From Rhizobium sp. Q54 (GTDB lineage Bacteria; Pseudomonadota; Alphaproteobacteria; SMXS01): 52,918 nucleotides of DNA. The DNA lies in contig CAMDTB010000016.1 in the NCBI GenBank assembly GCA_945907245.1, forward strand, positions 1-52,918, written 5' to 3'. Below, in pieces: positions 1 through 7,564 of the stretch (position 1 is the stretch's first letter; every line of letters begins with the position of its first letter). Below the pieces are notes generated by a model. That model ran no database searches. It saw only the letters and a program-made list of their open reading frames with translations, and was not told where the DNA came from. Position numbers and translations under genes: made by a program.

Positions 1-603
1 GCCGGGCGCGCCGGGCAGGTCGGCGCCATAGGAGGTGATGTCGACGCCGGTGACCACCACTTCCTGGTAGCCGCTGTCGACCAGCAGCTTCACCTGCTCG
101 ACCACCGCGCCCATGGGCACGCTGCGCGAATTGCCGCGGCCGAAGGGGATGATGCAGAAGGTGCAGCGGTGATCGCAGCCGTTCTGGACCTGCACGAAGG
201 CGCGGGTGCGTCCGTCGATGCCGTTGACCAGATGGCCGGCGGTCTCGCGCACCGACATGATGTCGTTGACCTGGACGCGCTCGGTATGGCCGATGCCGAA
301 GTCGAAACCCTGCGGCCGAAGCTTTTCCTCGTTGCCCAGCACCCGGTCAACTTCCGGCATGAGGGCAAAGGCGGCGGGATCGGTCTGGGCGGCGCAGCCG
401 GTGACGATGATCTTCGCCTCGGGCCGGTCGCGGCGGGCGCGGCGGATCGCCTGGCGGGCCTGGCGCACGGCCTCGCCCGTAACGGCGCAGGTGTTGACGA
501 TGACCGCGTCATCGAGGCCGGCGGCCACGGCGTTGCGGCGGATGACTTCCGATTCCAGCGTGTTCAGCCGGCAGCCGAAAGTGATGATCTCGGGCGCGCT
601 CAC
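1..603 (-). CDS. mtaB: tRNA t6A37 methylthiotransferase MtaB (partial, runs off the left edge)
   Basis: Radical-SAM methylthiotransferase that converts t6A to ms2t6A at position 37 of ANN-decoding tRNAs. The first 201 residues are present and the frame is open to base 1 (about half of a roughly 420-residue protein). The N-terminal UPF0004 domain shows TFGCRLNTLESE and NTCAVTGEA, then VTGCAAQ; these three cysteines would bind the auxiliary cluster. The radical-SAM CxxxCxxC is visible as GCDHRCTFCIIP near residues 142-153, followed by GRGNSRS. The start is a GTG at 603-601 that overlaps the dapF stop as GTGA, so the two genes are translationally coupled. The GCRLNT and NTCAVT pattern favours MtaB over MiaB or RimO. 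Confidence 0.93.
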   Translation of the reverse strand, partial: MSAPEIITFGCRLNTLESEVIRRNAVAAGLDDAVIVNTCAVTGEAVRQARQAIRRARRDRPEAKIIVTGCAAQTDPAAFALMPEVDRVLGNEEKLRPQGFDFGIGHTERVQVNDIMSVRETAGHLVNGIDGRTRAFVQVQNGCDHRCTFCIIPFGRGNSRSVPMGAVVEQVKLLVDSGYQEVVVTGVDITSYGADLPGAPG

Positions 604-1433
604 AGCATCACCTGGCCGCTGAAGCTGGTGGCGACCGGCCCGCGCATCAGGATGCGGTTGTCGTCGCCCCACGAGATTTCCAGCGGCCCGCCGTCGAGGC
701 GGACCATGATCTCGCGGTCGGTCAGGCCGCGCCGCATGGCGGCGACGGCGGCGGCGCAGGCGGCGGTGCCGCAGGCCTGGGTGATGCCCACGCCGCGCTC
801 CCACACCCGCAGCCGGATCTCGTCGGTCGAAATCACCTGCGCGATGCTGACATTGACCCGCTCGGGGAACATGGGGTCGGTCTCGATGCGCGGGCCCCAG
901 GTTTCCAGGTCGATCTTGCGGGCATCGTCGACGAAGAACACGACGTGCGGATTGCCGACATTGACGCAGGCCGGGTCCTCCAGCGGACCCTTGGCGAACA
1001 CCATGCTGAGCGTGTCGGCCTCGCGCGCCAGCGGGATCTCCCGCCAGCCGAAGCGGGGCTCGCCCATGTCGACGGTCACCAGCTCCTCCTGCACCGCCTC
1101 CAGCTCGCAGCGCAGCAGGTCGGCCCTGGTCTCGATGGTCGCCCGGTCGCTGCCGCTCTCGCCCATCAGCAGGCTGGCGACGCAGCGGGTGGCGTTGCCG
1201 CAGGCCGACACTTCCGAGCCGTCGGCGTTCTGGATGCGCATGAAGGCGTCGGCCTTGTCCGACGGCAGGATGGTGATGATCTGGTCGCAGCCGATGCCCA
1301 GATGGCGGTCGGCAACGAAGCGCGCCTGTTCCGGCGTGAGGGCAAGCGGCTCCGTGCGCGCGTCGAAGACAACGAAATCGTTGCCCAGCCCGTGCATCTT
1401 CACGAAGTTGCGTACCGTGCTCTGTGCGTTCAT
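600..1433 (-). CDS. dapF: Diaminopimelate epimerase
   Basis: Converts LL- to meso-diaminopimelate for lysine and peptidoglycan synthesis in the cytoplasm. It has 277 residues, normal for the family. Both catalytic cysteines are visible: Cys78 in SACGNATRC and Cys221 in ITQACGTAACA. The N-terminus carries the family signature KMHGLGNDFVV. It is first in a two-gene unit with mtaB (4-bp overlap), an arrangement common in alphaproteobacteria. No Shine-Dalgarno sequence precedes the ATG, and a promoter-like pair sits so close that the mRNA may be leaderless. Confidence 0.97.
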   Translation of the reverse strand: MNAQSTVRNFVKMHGLGNDFVVFDARTEPLALTPEQARFVADRHLGIGCDQIITILPSDKADAFMRIQNADGSEVSACGNATRCVASLLMGESGSDRATIETRADLLRCELEAVQEELVTVDMGEPRFGWREIPLAREADTLSMVFAKGPLEDPACVNVGNPHVVFFVDDARKIDLETWGPRIETDPMFPERVNVSIAQVISTDEIRLRVWERGVGITQACGTAACAAAVAAMRRGLTDREIMVRLDGGPLEISWGDDNRILMRGPVATSFSGQVML

Positions 1434-1439
1434 GGCGCG

Positions 1440-1469
1440 GTTATATGGGCCGCGCCCTTAGTGACTCAA
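1440..1469 (-). promoter_or_regulatory. Putative dapF promoter, possibly leaderless
   Basis: Reading the minus strand, TTGAGT (1469-1464) is followed by an 18-bp spacer and TATAAC (1445-1440). The predicted transcription start, 6-7 bases past the -10, falls on or next to the A of the dapF ATG at 1433. No purine-rich ribosome binding site lies between. The call rests on consensus matching only. Confidence 0.5.
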
Positions 1470-1525
1470 GCGAAATGCGGCGTGCGACGCTGGCCTGGCT
1501 AACGGGTCAAACTGCGCGAACAGCA

Positions 1526-1819
1526 TCAGGGAGTGAAGGACTCGATCTCAGCTCTGAGAGAGGTCGGTATGTTTGTCCAGACCGTTTGGGGAGTTAATTG
1601 TAGGTCTGCGCCACATTGATAGGCGGCATCGATAATCTGTCTATACCAATCAAGATAGGTCCACTGCCTCGGCGTTGGTCCAAATAATCGTCCATGCTTA
1701 TTGTCCCAGTGTACCTCCATCGCTTCTCGGTAGACATAGTGAAAGGAGAGCCTGGATGGCTCAAGGCACAGCCTCCCAGTTTCGTCGATGCCAATCTCTT
1801 TAATGGTGTCTTCGTTCAC
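1526..1819 (-). CDS. Small acidic protein of unknown function, lower GC
   Basis: 97 residues, with the run MEVHWDNKHGRLF followed by a Trp/Tyr-rich PRQWTYLDWYRQI segment and a final TVWTNIPTSLRAEIE. The pattern resembles a family of short proteins first described from integron cassettes (Hfx_Cass5-like), but this is recalled similarity and not a search result. Base composition is near 50% G+C, clearly lower than dapF and the CPBP genes beside it, which suggests recent acquisition. There is no signal peptide or membrane segment. It stands alone between dapF and the protease pair. The function is unknown; an immunity-type or cassette-borne protein is one possibility. Confidence 0.6.
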   Translation of the reverse strand: MNEDTIKEIGIDETGRLCLEPSRLSFHYVYREAMEVHWDNKHGRLFGPTPRQWTYLDWYRQIIDAAYQCGADLQLTPQTVWTNIPTSLRAEIESFTP

Positions 1820-1875
1820 GGGTCTTCGCTTGTTCTCGGTAAAATGAAACTATAGGCCGCTGGCGCAACCTGCTC

Positions 1876-2643
1876 CTACAGGCGTTTCAGTAGCATCACG
1901 TCGACCAGCAGCAGCGTGGCGTTCCAGATCGCGTGCAGGGCGATCGAGGTGGTCAACGATCCTGTGCGCACCCGGGCCAGCGCGAAGATCACGCCGGCGC
2001 CGAACAGCACGGCGAGGCCGTAAAGTTCGTCGAACCACGCCACGGTGAAGTGCTGGTGGACGGTGGTCCACATGGCCGTGGTCAGGATGATCGCGCCTGC
2101 CATCCCGACCCGCGACTTGGCGAGTCCGGTGAAGATGAAGCCGCGGAACAGCAGCTCCTCGAACAGCGGCGCGATGGTGACGGCGGTGACGAAGAACAGG
2201 AAGGTTCCGCCGGCATGCAGTCCCCAGCCCGTGCCGCGATCCGCCATGGCCATCTCGGGCAGCACCACGAACAGCGTGAAATAGGCGGCGAGGGCGAGGG
2301 TCCAGGGCAGCAGCGCCAGGTGCCGCACCGGCCGCAGGTCCACATAGACGGCGAGGCTCTCGCCGCAGCGGCCGGCCATGCGGGCCATCAGCACGATGCC
2401 GGTGACGGCGCCCAGCCAGTAGAGCGCCATCAGGATGTCGGTGCCGTCCGCGACGCCCAGCCCGCCCTCGGCGCGGAACAGGTCGGCGACGCTGAAGTCG
2501 GTGAACAGGCTGAACAGTACCGCGCCGGCGAGCTGGGCCACCACCACCCCGCACAGGACCAGCGCCGACAGGCCGACGGTCGGCCATCCGCCAAAGCGGG
2601 GACCGGCGGAAACCGCTTGCGGCTCGGACGGATGCGCGGACAT
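1876..2643 (-). CDS. CPBP family intramembrane glutamic endopeptidase (second of a tandem pair)
   Basis: 255-residue polytopic membrane protein of the CPBP (CAAX protease/bacteriocin-processing, Abi) family. The three diagnostic motifs are present in order: EExxxR as FEELLFRGFIF, the second helix with TTVHQHF, and HxxxN as ALHAIWNATLL near the C-terminus. It has about 6-8 hydrophobic segments. It lies 48 bp downstream of a second CPBP gene on the same strand, and the two probably form one transcript. Family members process prenylated or peptide substrates or confer bacteriocin immunity; the substrate here cannot be told. The start was chosen because the first residues are soluble and precede the first helix; no good ribosome binding site is seen. 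Confidence 0.85.
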   Translation of the reverse strand: MSAHPSEPQAVSAGPRFGGWPTVGLSALVLCGVVVAQLAGAVLFSLFTDFSVADLFRAEGGLGVADGTDILMALYWLGAVTGIVLMARMAGRCGESLAVYVDLRPVRHLALLPWTLALAAYFTLFVVLPEMAMADRGTGWGLHAGGTFLFFVTAVTIAPLFEELLFRGFIFTGLAKSRVGMAGAIILTTAMWTTVHQHFTVAWFDELYGLAVLFGAGVIFALARVRTGSLTTSIALHAIWNATLLLVDVMLLKRL

Positions 2644-2691
2644 GCGGGAAAAGCGTACCGGCGCCGCCGGAACGTGGCAAGGGAGCGGCCG

Positions 2692-3387
2692 TCAGGCGTA
2701 TTCCTGCAGGATCCAGGCGGCGTTCCAGCCCATGTGCAGCAGGATCGACAGGTAGAGCGAGCCCGTCGCCAGCCGCGCCAGCCCGAAGATGACGCCGGTG
2801 GCGAACACCAGCGTCAGGGACAGCGCGTCGTATTCGCTGTGCAGCAGGGTCCAGGCCAGTGTCGACAGCGCCAGGGCGCCGGACTGGCCGAGCCGGGTCG
2901 GCATCAGTCCCTCCATGACGAAGCCGCGGAACATCAGTTCCTCGAAAATCGGGCCGACGAGGATGATCGACAGCAGCATCATCGGTCCCAGCACGGCACC
3001 ATCGAGCCAGTTGGGCGGCGCGGGAAAGTCGAGGGCTTCCCGGACGACCACCTCGACGGTCCAGTCGACGGCATAGAATGCCGCGGCGGTGCCGATCCAG
3101 AACCAGGCCGCACCCGACGCGAACGGCCGCAGCGCCAGGTACGACGCCGTCCGGCCCGGAGCCCGAATGTCGGCGAGCTTGGCGATGGCGGCGATGCCGA
3201 TCAGGTTGGCCAGGATGCTGTAGGCGAAGGTGGCGTTGTCGGGCGTCACGCCGTCCGGCTTGACGTTGACCATCAGCAAGAGGCTCCACGCCAGGATGGT
3301 CGATCCCATGATGACCGCCCCAGCCAACGCGATGGTCGACCAGGGGCCATAGGGGGTGAACGGATTGCTGCGGGGAGCCGGCTCCAT
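2692..3387 (-). CDS. CPBP family intramembrane glutamic endopeptidase (first of a tandem pair)
   Basis: 231 residues from the ATG at 3387 (MEPAPRSNPF). A longer frame exists but would overlap the upstream gene and adds an Arg/Pro-rich, unlikely N-terminus. CPBP motifs: FEELMFRGFVM (Glu-Glu-xxx-Arg), TLAWTLLHSEYD (the His of motif 2) and LLHMGWNAAWI (HxxxN). It has several hydrophobic helices and no signal peptide. It shares the general layout of the adjacent gene at 1876-2643 but has diverged in sequence, so the duplication is old or the pair was assembled from different sources. Substrate unknown. Confidence 0.85.
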   Translation of the reverse strand: MEPAPRSNPFTPYGPWSTIALAGAVIMGSTILAWSLLLMVNVKPDGVTPDNATFAYSILANLIGIAAIAKLADIRAPGRTASYLALRPFASGAAWFWIGTAAAFYAVDWTVEVVVREALDFPAPPNWLDGAVLGPMMLLSIILVGPIFEELMFRGFVMEGLMPTRLGQSGALALSTLAWTLLHSEYDALSLTLVFATGVIFGLARLATGSLYLSILLHMGWNAAWILQEYA

Positions 3388-3433
3388 GGCGCGAGCATAG
3401 GGACAGGCCGGCGCCTGCCGCAACGGGAGACCG

Positions 3434-4003
3434 CTACGCCCCGATGCGGGCCTCGCCGGCGATGTCATAGAGCGAGGCGGCGAAAAGATTGCCGGGATCG
3501 CTGAGCCAGGGCCGCATGCGGCTGAACAGGCTGGTGAACACGGCGCGGTGCTGCTCGCGGAAGCCGGGCTCGCTGGCGGCGATCTGCAGCTCGTTGGCGG
3601 CGGTCAGTTCGCAGAACTCCTTCAGTTCGTCCAGCGGCATGAGGATGGTCTCGCCGGTGAACCGGTCCTCGAACGGCAACGGCACGGCGGCGCCGATCCT
3701 TGGCCACACTGTCGCCCGGTCGCAGGAGCAATAGCGGTAGACGATGGCTTCCGCCTCGGCGCCGATGATGCCGGCGACCAGCGCCCGCTTGTCCAGCGAG
3801 ACCATCACGTCGGTGAAATGGACGGTGCCGTAGGCGGCATGGAACAGGCCGGCGTCGCACAGCACGGGCCGCGCGCCCCAGTCTACCAGCATGTTGTGGA
3901 CGCCCACGAAATGCTCCTCCAGCGAACCGTTGATGTGGGCGAAATCGCCGGCGCCCAGCGCGGCGAGGGCGCGGAATTTTTCGTCGCGTCGCGTCATCGT
4001 CAT
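3434..4003 (-). CDS. DUF6817-type protein (HD-like, unknown function)
   Basis: 189 residues starting at the ATG at 4003, preceded by GGAG at suitable spacing; a nearby ATG at 3997 is also possible. Visible features are HINGSLEEHFVGVHNMLVDWG and DAGLFHAAYGT, a His-rich pattern matching what I recall of the DUF6817 family, in which conserved His/Asp residues suggest a metal-binding HD-like fold. The metal-binding role is inference. Cytoplasmic, no signal. It lies upstream of the CPBP pair on the same strand with a 46-bp gap, so it may lead that transcript. Function unknown. Confidence 0.7.
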   Translation of the reverse strand: MTMTRRDEKFRALAALGAGDFAHINGSLEEHFVGVHNMLVDWGARPVLCDAGLFHAAYGTVHFTDVMVSLDKRALVAGIIGAEAEAIVYRYCSCDRATVWPRIGAAVPLPFEDRFTGETILMPLDELKEFCELTAANELQIAASEPGFREQHRAVFTSLFSRMRPWLSDPGNLFAASLYDIAGEARIGA

Positions 4004-4166
4004 GCTGGATCTCCAGAACGTCCCGCGCGAGCATAGCACGGCGGCGGCGCGTGATCGCACGGCCGATCCGCGATTTTCCTCGTACAAGTTCATCAACGAT
4101 GATTTTATTCATTACGCTGCTGCGCCGCTCCATCGGGGAAGCGCGCCGCGCACTGGGGAGACCGAC

Positions 4167-5183
4167 ATGGCTGCATCGACCAACCGACCCACCAACCGCA
4201 AGATCGTCCTCGCCAGCCACGTCACCGGGCTGGTGGGTCCCGAGCATTTCCGGATCGAGGAGCAACCGGCGGGCGAGCCCGGCGAGGGCCAGGTGCTGAT
4301 CGAGACCGACTACCTGTCGATCGATGCGTTCATCCGCACCAGCCTTAACGACACCGAGGGGTTTCACCAGAAGGTTTCGGTCGGCACCCCGGTGATCGCG
4401 CTCGGCGTGGGCCGCGTCATCGAGACCAACGCGCCAGGTCTGGCGGTCGGCGACGTGGTCACCGGCCCGCTGGGCGCCCAGACCCATCCGCTGCTTCCCG
4501 CCGCCATGCTGCAGAAGGTCGATCCGGCGGTGCCGCCGTCGGCCTGGCTCGGCGTGCTGGGCCTGACCACAGGCGTGACTGCCTATTTCGGCATCCGGGA
4601 AGTGGCCCAGGTCAAGCCGGGCGAGACCGTGCTCGTCTCGGGCGCGGCCGGCGCGGTGGGAAGCATGGCGTGCCAGCTGGCGAAGATCGCCGGCGCACGG
4701 GTCATCGGTATCGCCGGCGGGGCCGCCAAGGTTGCCTACCTGACGGACACCCTGGGGATTGACGCGGGCATCGACTACAAGGGTGAGGATGTCGCGGCGC
4801 GGCTGAAGGAGCTGGCGCCCGACGGGATCGACGTGTTCTTCGACAATGTGGGTGGCGACATCCTGACAATCGCCATCGACAACATCCGCGAACGCGGCCG
4901 GGTCGTCATCTGCGGCGCGATCTCCCAATACAACGACCAGAAGAACGTACAGGGTCCGAGCAGCTACCTGAAGCTGGCCGAACGGTACGCGCGCATGGAA
5001 GGCTTCACGGTGCTGCACTTCACCGCGCAGTTTCCCGAAGCCTACGCCAGCCTGGGCCAGTGGCTGGCCGAGGGGAAACTGAAGATGGCCGAGCAGGTCG
5101 AGCACGGCATCGACTCGTTCCCCGCCGCGCTGCGCAACCTGTTCACCGGCGGCAATGTGGGCAAGATGCTGGTGAAGCCCTGA
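4167..5183 (+). CDS. NADP-dependent oxidoreductase, MDR superfamily (CurA/PTGR-like)
   Basis: 338 residues. This is the medium-chain dehydrogenase/reductase subgroup without structural or catalytic zinc that reduces alkenal, enone or prostaglandin-like double bonds with NADPH. The start is the ATG at 4167 behind GGGGAG. The N-terminal GroES-like domain is followed by GVTAYFGIREVAQVKPGETVLVSGAAGAVGS, whose AAGAVGS is the nucleotide-binding loop, and by VFFDNVGGDILT and RGRVVICGAISQYN, typical of the curcumin reductase/YncB group. It is monocistronic or leads the downstream pair. The physiological substrate is unknown. Confidence 0.9.
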   Translation: MAASTNRPTNRKIVLASHVTGLVGPEHFRIEEQPAGEPGEGQVLIETDYLSIDAFIRTSLNDTEGFHQKVSVGTPVIALGVGRVIETNAPGLAVGDVVTGPLGAQTHPLLPAAMLQKVDPAVPPSAWLGVLGLTTGVTAYFGIREVAQVKPGETVLVSGAAGAVGSMACQLAKIAGARVIGIAGGAAKVAYLTDTLGIDAGIDYKGEDVAARLKELAPDGIDVFFDNVGGDILTIAIDNIRERGRVVICGAISQYNDQKNVQGPSSYLKLAERYARMEGFTVLHFTAQFPEAYASLGQWLAEGKLKMAEQVEHGIDSFPAALRNLFTGGNVGKMLVKP

Positions 5184-5212
5184 ACCGGCGGCTTGTTACG
5201 GGGCCGCCATAC

Positions 5213-5258
5213 AGAGGCCACGATTCCCGCCTAGCGTTCCGAGCACTTGGGGGCCTCT
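5213..5258 (+). terminator. Inverted repeat after the MDR oxidoreductase
   Basis: AGAGGCC (5213-5219) is complementary to GGCCTCT (5252-5258), with a long 32-base spacer, followed by GATATTT. It could form a long-loop stem between the oxidoreductase and the small ORF at 5278. It is a weak terminator candidate because the loop is large and the tail has few T residues. Confidence 0.25.
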
Positions 5259-5277
5259 GATATTTGGAGGATCCGAT

Positions 5278-5556
5278 ATGACGCTTTTTCGGTCCGAGAC
5301 AGGCAGGGGACGGTTGCTGGTTGCCGGCGCGTCGCCCGAGCCGGTCACCTACGCCATCAACATCAGCAAAGACGTCGCCAGTGAGCTCAAGACCGCTCGG
5401 GGCACGCTGGACGGCGACTTCTCAAGTCTGGTGCACGCGGCCGAGTTTGGCGGCGCGCTCGAGCTCGAAAGCGGCTTCGGCCTGGGCATTCATATTTCCC
5501 GGGTCATCGACGACCATGCCGATTTCGTCGTCAGCGACCCGATCCCGGACCGGTAA
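5278..5556 (+). CDS. Hypothetical 92-residue protein
   Basis: Starts at an ATG preceded by a clear ribosome binding site (TTGGAGGATCCGATATG). The protein is soluble, with no signal peptide or membrane helix, and has an alternating polar/hydrophobic pattern in VTYAINISKDVASELKTARGTLDGDFSS and HISRVIDDHADFVV. I do not recognise a family. It sits 66 bp before the Rieske oxygenase on the same strand, so co-transcription is likely unless the hairpins in that gap terminate it. The good ribosome binding site and neighbour-like composition support a real gene. Confidence 0.55.
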   Translation: MTLFRSETGRGRLLVAGASPEPVTYAINISKDVASELKTARGTLDGDFSSLVHAAEFGGALELESGFGLGIHISRVIDDHADFVVSDPIPDR

Positions 5557-5622
5557 AGACCCTTACCTCCAACCGACAGTTAAGGTAGTTTCCTACCGGA
5601 CAGTCAGTAAGGAGGTCTGGGC
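5557..5622 (+). promoter_or_regulatory. Structured leader before the Rieske oxygenase
   Basis: The 66-base gap holds a small hairpin, GGTAG-TTTC-CTACC. It also holds ACCTCC at 5568-5573, complementary to GGAGGT at 5611-5616, which contains the Shine-Dalgarno sequence of the next gene. Pairing of the two would hide the ribosome binding site. There are also imperfect direct repeats around ACCGACAG and ACCGGACAG. Regulation by this structure is inference. Confidence 0.35.
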
Positions 5623-7041
5623 GTGAGCGAGGGTACGATTTCGGAACAGCGACCGCGGCCGACCTTCCAGGAGATCATCGCCGCCGACGGCGATGCGCCG
5701 CCGCCGGCCATGTTCGCCGAAAACGCGCCGTTCATGGGCACCTCGGACATCGACAAGGCCCGCTATTTCTCGCGCGAGTGGCACGAACGGGAAATGGACC
5801 TTCTGTGGCCGCGCATCTGGCAGATGGCCTGCCGCGAGGAACAGATTCCCGACTCGGGCGACAGCCTGGTCTACGAGGTCGGAACCTATTCGATCCTGAT
5901 CGTACGCGGCGACGACGGCGTCATCCGGGCGTTCTTCAACTCGTGCCTGCACCGCGGCACCCAGATCAGGCCTGGCGGCTGCGACGAGGGCACGGTCGTC
6001 TCGACCGCCAGGCTGACCTGTCCGTTCCATGGCTGGTCGTGGAACCTTGACGGCAGCCTCGCGCACATCCCGGCCAAATGGGATTTCCCTCACGTGAACG
6101 AAGCGGAGTCCGGCCTTCGGCCCGTCAAGGTGCAGACCTGGGGCGGCTTCGTGTTCATCAACATGGATCCGGCGGCCGAGCCGCTGGAGGCCTATCTCGG
6201 CGACCTGGTGCCGCACTTCGAGCGCTGGCCGCTGGAGGACCGGTACATCGCCGCCCATGTGCAGAAGGTCATGCCCTGCAACTGGAAGATCGTGCAGGAG
6301 TCGTTCATCGAGGTGCTGCATGTGGAAACGACGCACCCGCAGACCATGCCCTATATCGGCGACGTCAACTCGCAGTACGACGTGTTCGGCGAACATGTGA
6401 ACCGCATGATCACGCCGCAGGCGGTGGCGAGCCCGCTGCTGCCGCCGCTCAGCGAACAGCAGATCGCCGACACCTTCATCAAGGAACTGGCCGGCTCGCC
6501 CGGGCCCGGCGCCGACGAGAATTTCGCGCTGCCCCGGGTCGAGGTGGCGCCCGGCCAGAACGCCCGCGCGGTCATGGCGTCGGTGATGCGCGGCAACCTG
6601 ACGGCGACCACGGGCGTAGACCATTCCGGCCTGTCGGTCAGCGAGGTACTGGACACCACCATGTACCAGCTGTTCCCCAACTTCATGCCCTGCGGCGGTG
6701 GCGGCGTGCCGGTGATGTTCCGGTTCCGGCCCAATGGGGACGACCCGGATACCGCGATCATGGACGTGATGTTGCTCTATGCGTTCCCGCAGGACGGCGA
6801 GCGCCCGCCGCCCGCGCCGCTGACCAAGCTGGGCATCGACGACAGCTGGTTCAAGGCGCCCGAGCTGGGCGGCATCTGCGCCATTTTCGAGCAGGACACC
6901 GCCAACATGCCGCTGGTCCACCGCGGCATGAAGGCCGGCGGAAGACGCCTGCTGGGCAAGCCCGGCGTGACGCTGGCCAACTACCAGGAAATCCGCATCC
7001 GCCACTATCACATGATGCTGGACAAGTATTTGGCGGGGTAG
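5623..7041 (+). CDS. Rieske non-heme iron oxygenase, alpha (catalytic) subunit
   Basis: 472 residues from a GTG at 5623 with a strong AAGGAGG seven bases upstream. The Rieske [2Fe-2S] ligands are Cys108 and His110 (CLHRG) and Cys133 and His136 (CPFHGWSW). The mononuclear iron site of the C-terminal domain is seen as NWKIVQESFIEVLHVETTHPQ, with His233 and His238 as facial-triad histidines. The length and C-terminal SRPBCC domain fit aromatic-ring-hydroxylating or related oxygenases. No beta subunit, ferredoxin or reductase gene is adjacent, so electron supply must come from elsewhere. The substrate cannot be deduced. Confidence 0.9.
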   Translation: MSEGTISEQRPRPTFQEIIAADGDAPPPAMFAENAPFMGTSDIDKARYFSREWHEREMDLLWPRIWQMACREEQIPDSGDSLVYEVGTYSILIVRGDDGVIRAFFNSCLHRGTQIRPGGCDEGTVVSTARLTCPFHGWSWNLDGSLAHIPAKWDFPHVNEAESGLRPVKVQTWGGFVFINMDPAAEPLEAYLGDLVPHFERWPLEDRYIAAHVQKVMPCNWKIVQESFIEVLHVETTHPQTMPYIGDVNSQYDVFGEHVNRMITPQAVASPLLPPLSEQQIADTFIKELAGSPGPGADENFALPRVEVAPGQNARAVMASVMRGNLTATTGVDHSGLSVSEVLDTTMYQLFPNFMPCGGGGVPVMFRFRPNGDDPDTAIMDVMLLYAFPQDGERPPPAPLTKLGIDDSWFKAPELGGICAIFEQDTANMPLVHRGMKAGGRRLLGKPGVTLANYQEIRIRHYHMMLDKYLAG

Positions 7042-7122
7042 ACCAGCCATCCACGCGGTCTGCGGACGGACCTTGCGCTCGGTCAAGGCGCCGGAGCGCG
7101 TTCCCCGCCGTCATCACGTCCC

Positions 7123-7246
7123 ATGATCGAGGAGGCACCTTTTTAGCGAGTCCACCAAGGCGCATGTCATTGAGACCGGCGACAGCCCGTTCTCCGTCCG
7201 GATCGAGGTCTCCGGGCACAGCCTGACCGGCGACGAACCGGCCGCC
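7123..7246 (+). other. Coding-like upstream extension of the OsmC gene with no usable start
   Basis: In frame with the OsmC protein, bases 7127-7246 encode family-like residues (HVIETGDSPFSVRIEVSGHSLTGDEP without a break), but there is no ATG, GTG or TTG in that stretch and an in-frame TGA lies at 7124-7126. Removing one T from the T5 run at 7140-7144 would join the ATG at 7123 to this frame (MIEEAPFSESTK). Alternatively GGAGG at 7131-7135 points to a start codon lost at 7142-7144 (now TTT). This is a sequencing error, a start-codon mutation or a real frameshift. Confidence 0.6.
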
Positions 7247-7564
7247 ATGGGAGGCGCCGATCTCGGCCCCGCGCCCTACGACCTGCTGCTGGCGGCGCTC
7301 GGAGAATGCACGGCGATGACGATTCGCTGGTATGCGCGCCAGCAGGACTGGCCGCTGGAGCGGGTCGAGGTGACGCTCACTCACGCCAAGGGCGGCGTCG
7401 AGGGCAAGTCGCCCAAGGTCGATCACTTCGAGAAGTACATCCGGATCACCGGTCCGGCGCTCACGCCGGAACAGCACGACCGGCTGATCGAGGTCGCGGC
7501 GCGCTGCCCGGTGCAGCGGACGCTGGAGGGAACGCCGGTCATCACCACCCGGACCGCCGACTAG
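7247..7564 (+). CDS. OsmC/Ohr family protein (5' end uncertain)
   Basis: OsmC-family proteins are cytoplasmic thiol-dependent peroxidases acting on organic or hydroperoxide-like oxidants. From the first usable ATG the protein has 105 residues; homologous-looking sequence continues about 35 codons upstream. Both redox cysteines are present, in LGECTAMT and AARCPVQRTL, and PAPYDLLLAALG is typical. Starting at 7247 would remove the first beta strands, so the true product is probably about 140 residues with an obscured start. Its stop overlaps the convergent ArsR gene's stop within the palindrome CTAG. The neighbouring peroxiredoxin and persulfide genes fit an oxidative or sulfur-stress role. Confidence 0.8.
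   Translation: MGGADLGPAPYDLLLAALGECTAMTIRWYARQQDWPLERVEVTLTHAKGGVEGKSPKVDHFEKYIRITGPALTPEQHDRLIEVAARCPVQRTLEGTPVITTRTAD

Noticed and set aside
169-1461. Plus-strand 430-codon frame across mtaB and dapF
   Set aside because: Shadow of two well-supported minus-strand genes with catalytic residues in place.
1850-3289. A 479-codon minus-strand frame spanning both CPBP genes
   Set aside because: Arg-rich translation in another frame; both CPBP proteins have all three family motifs in their own frames.
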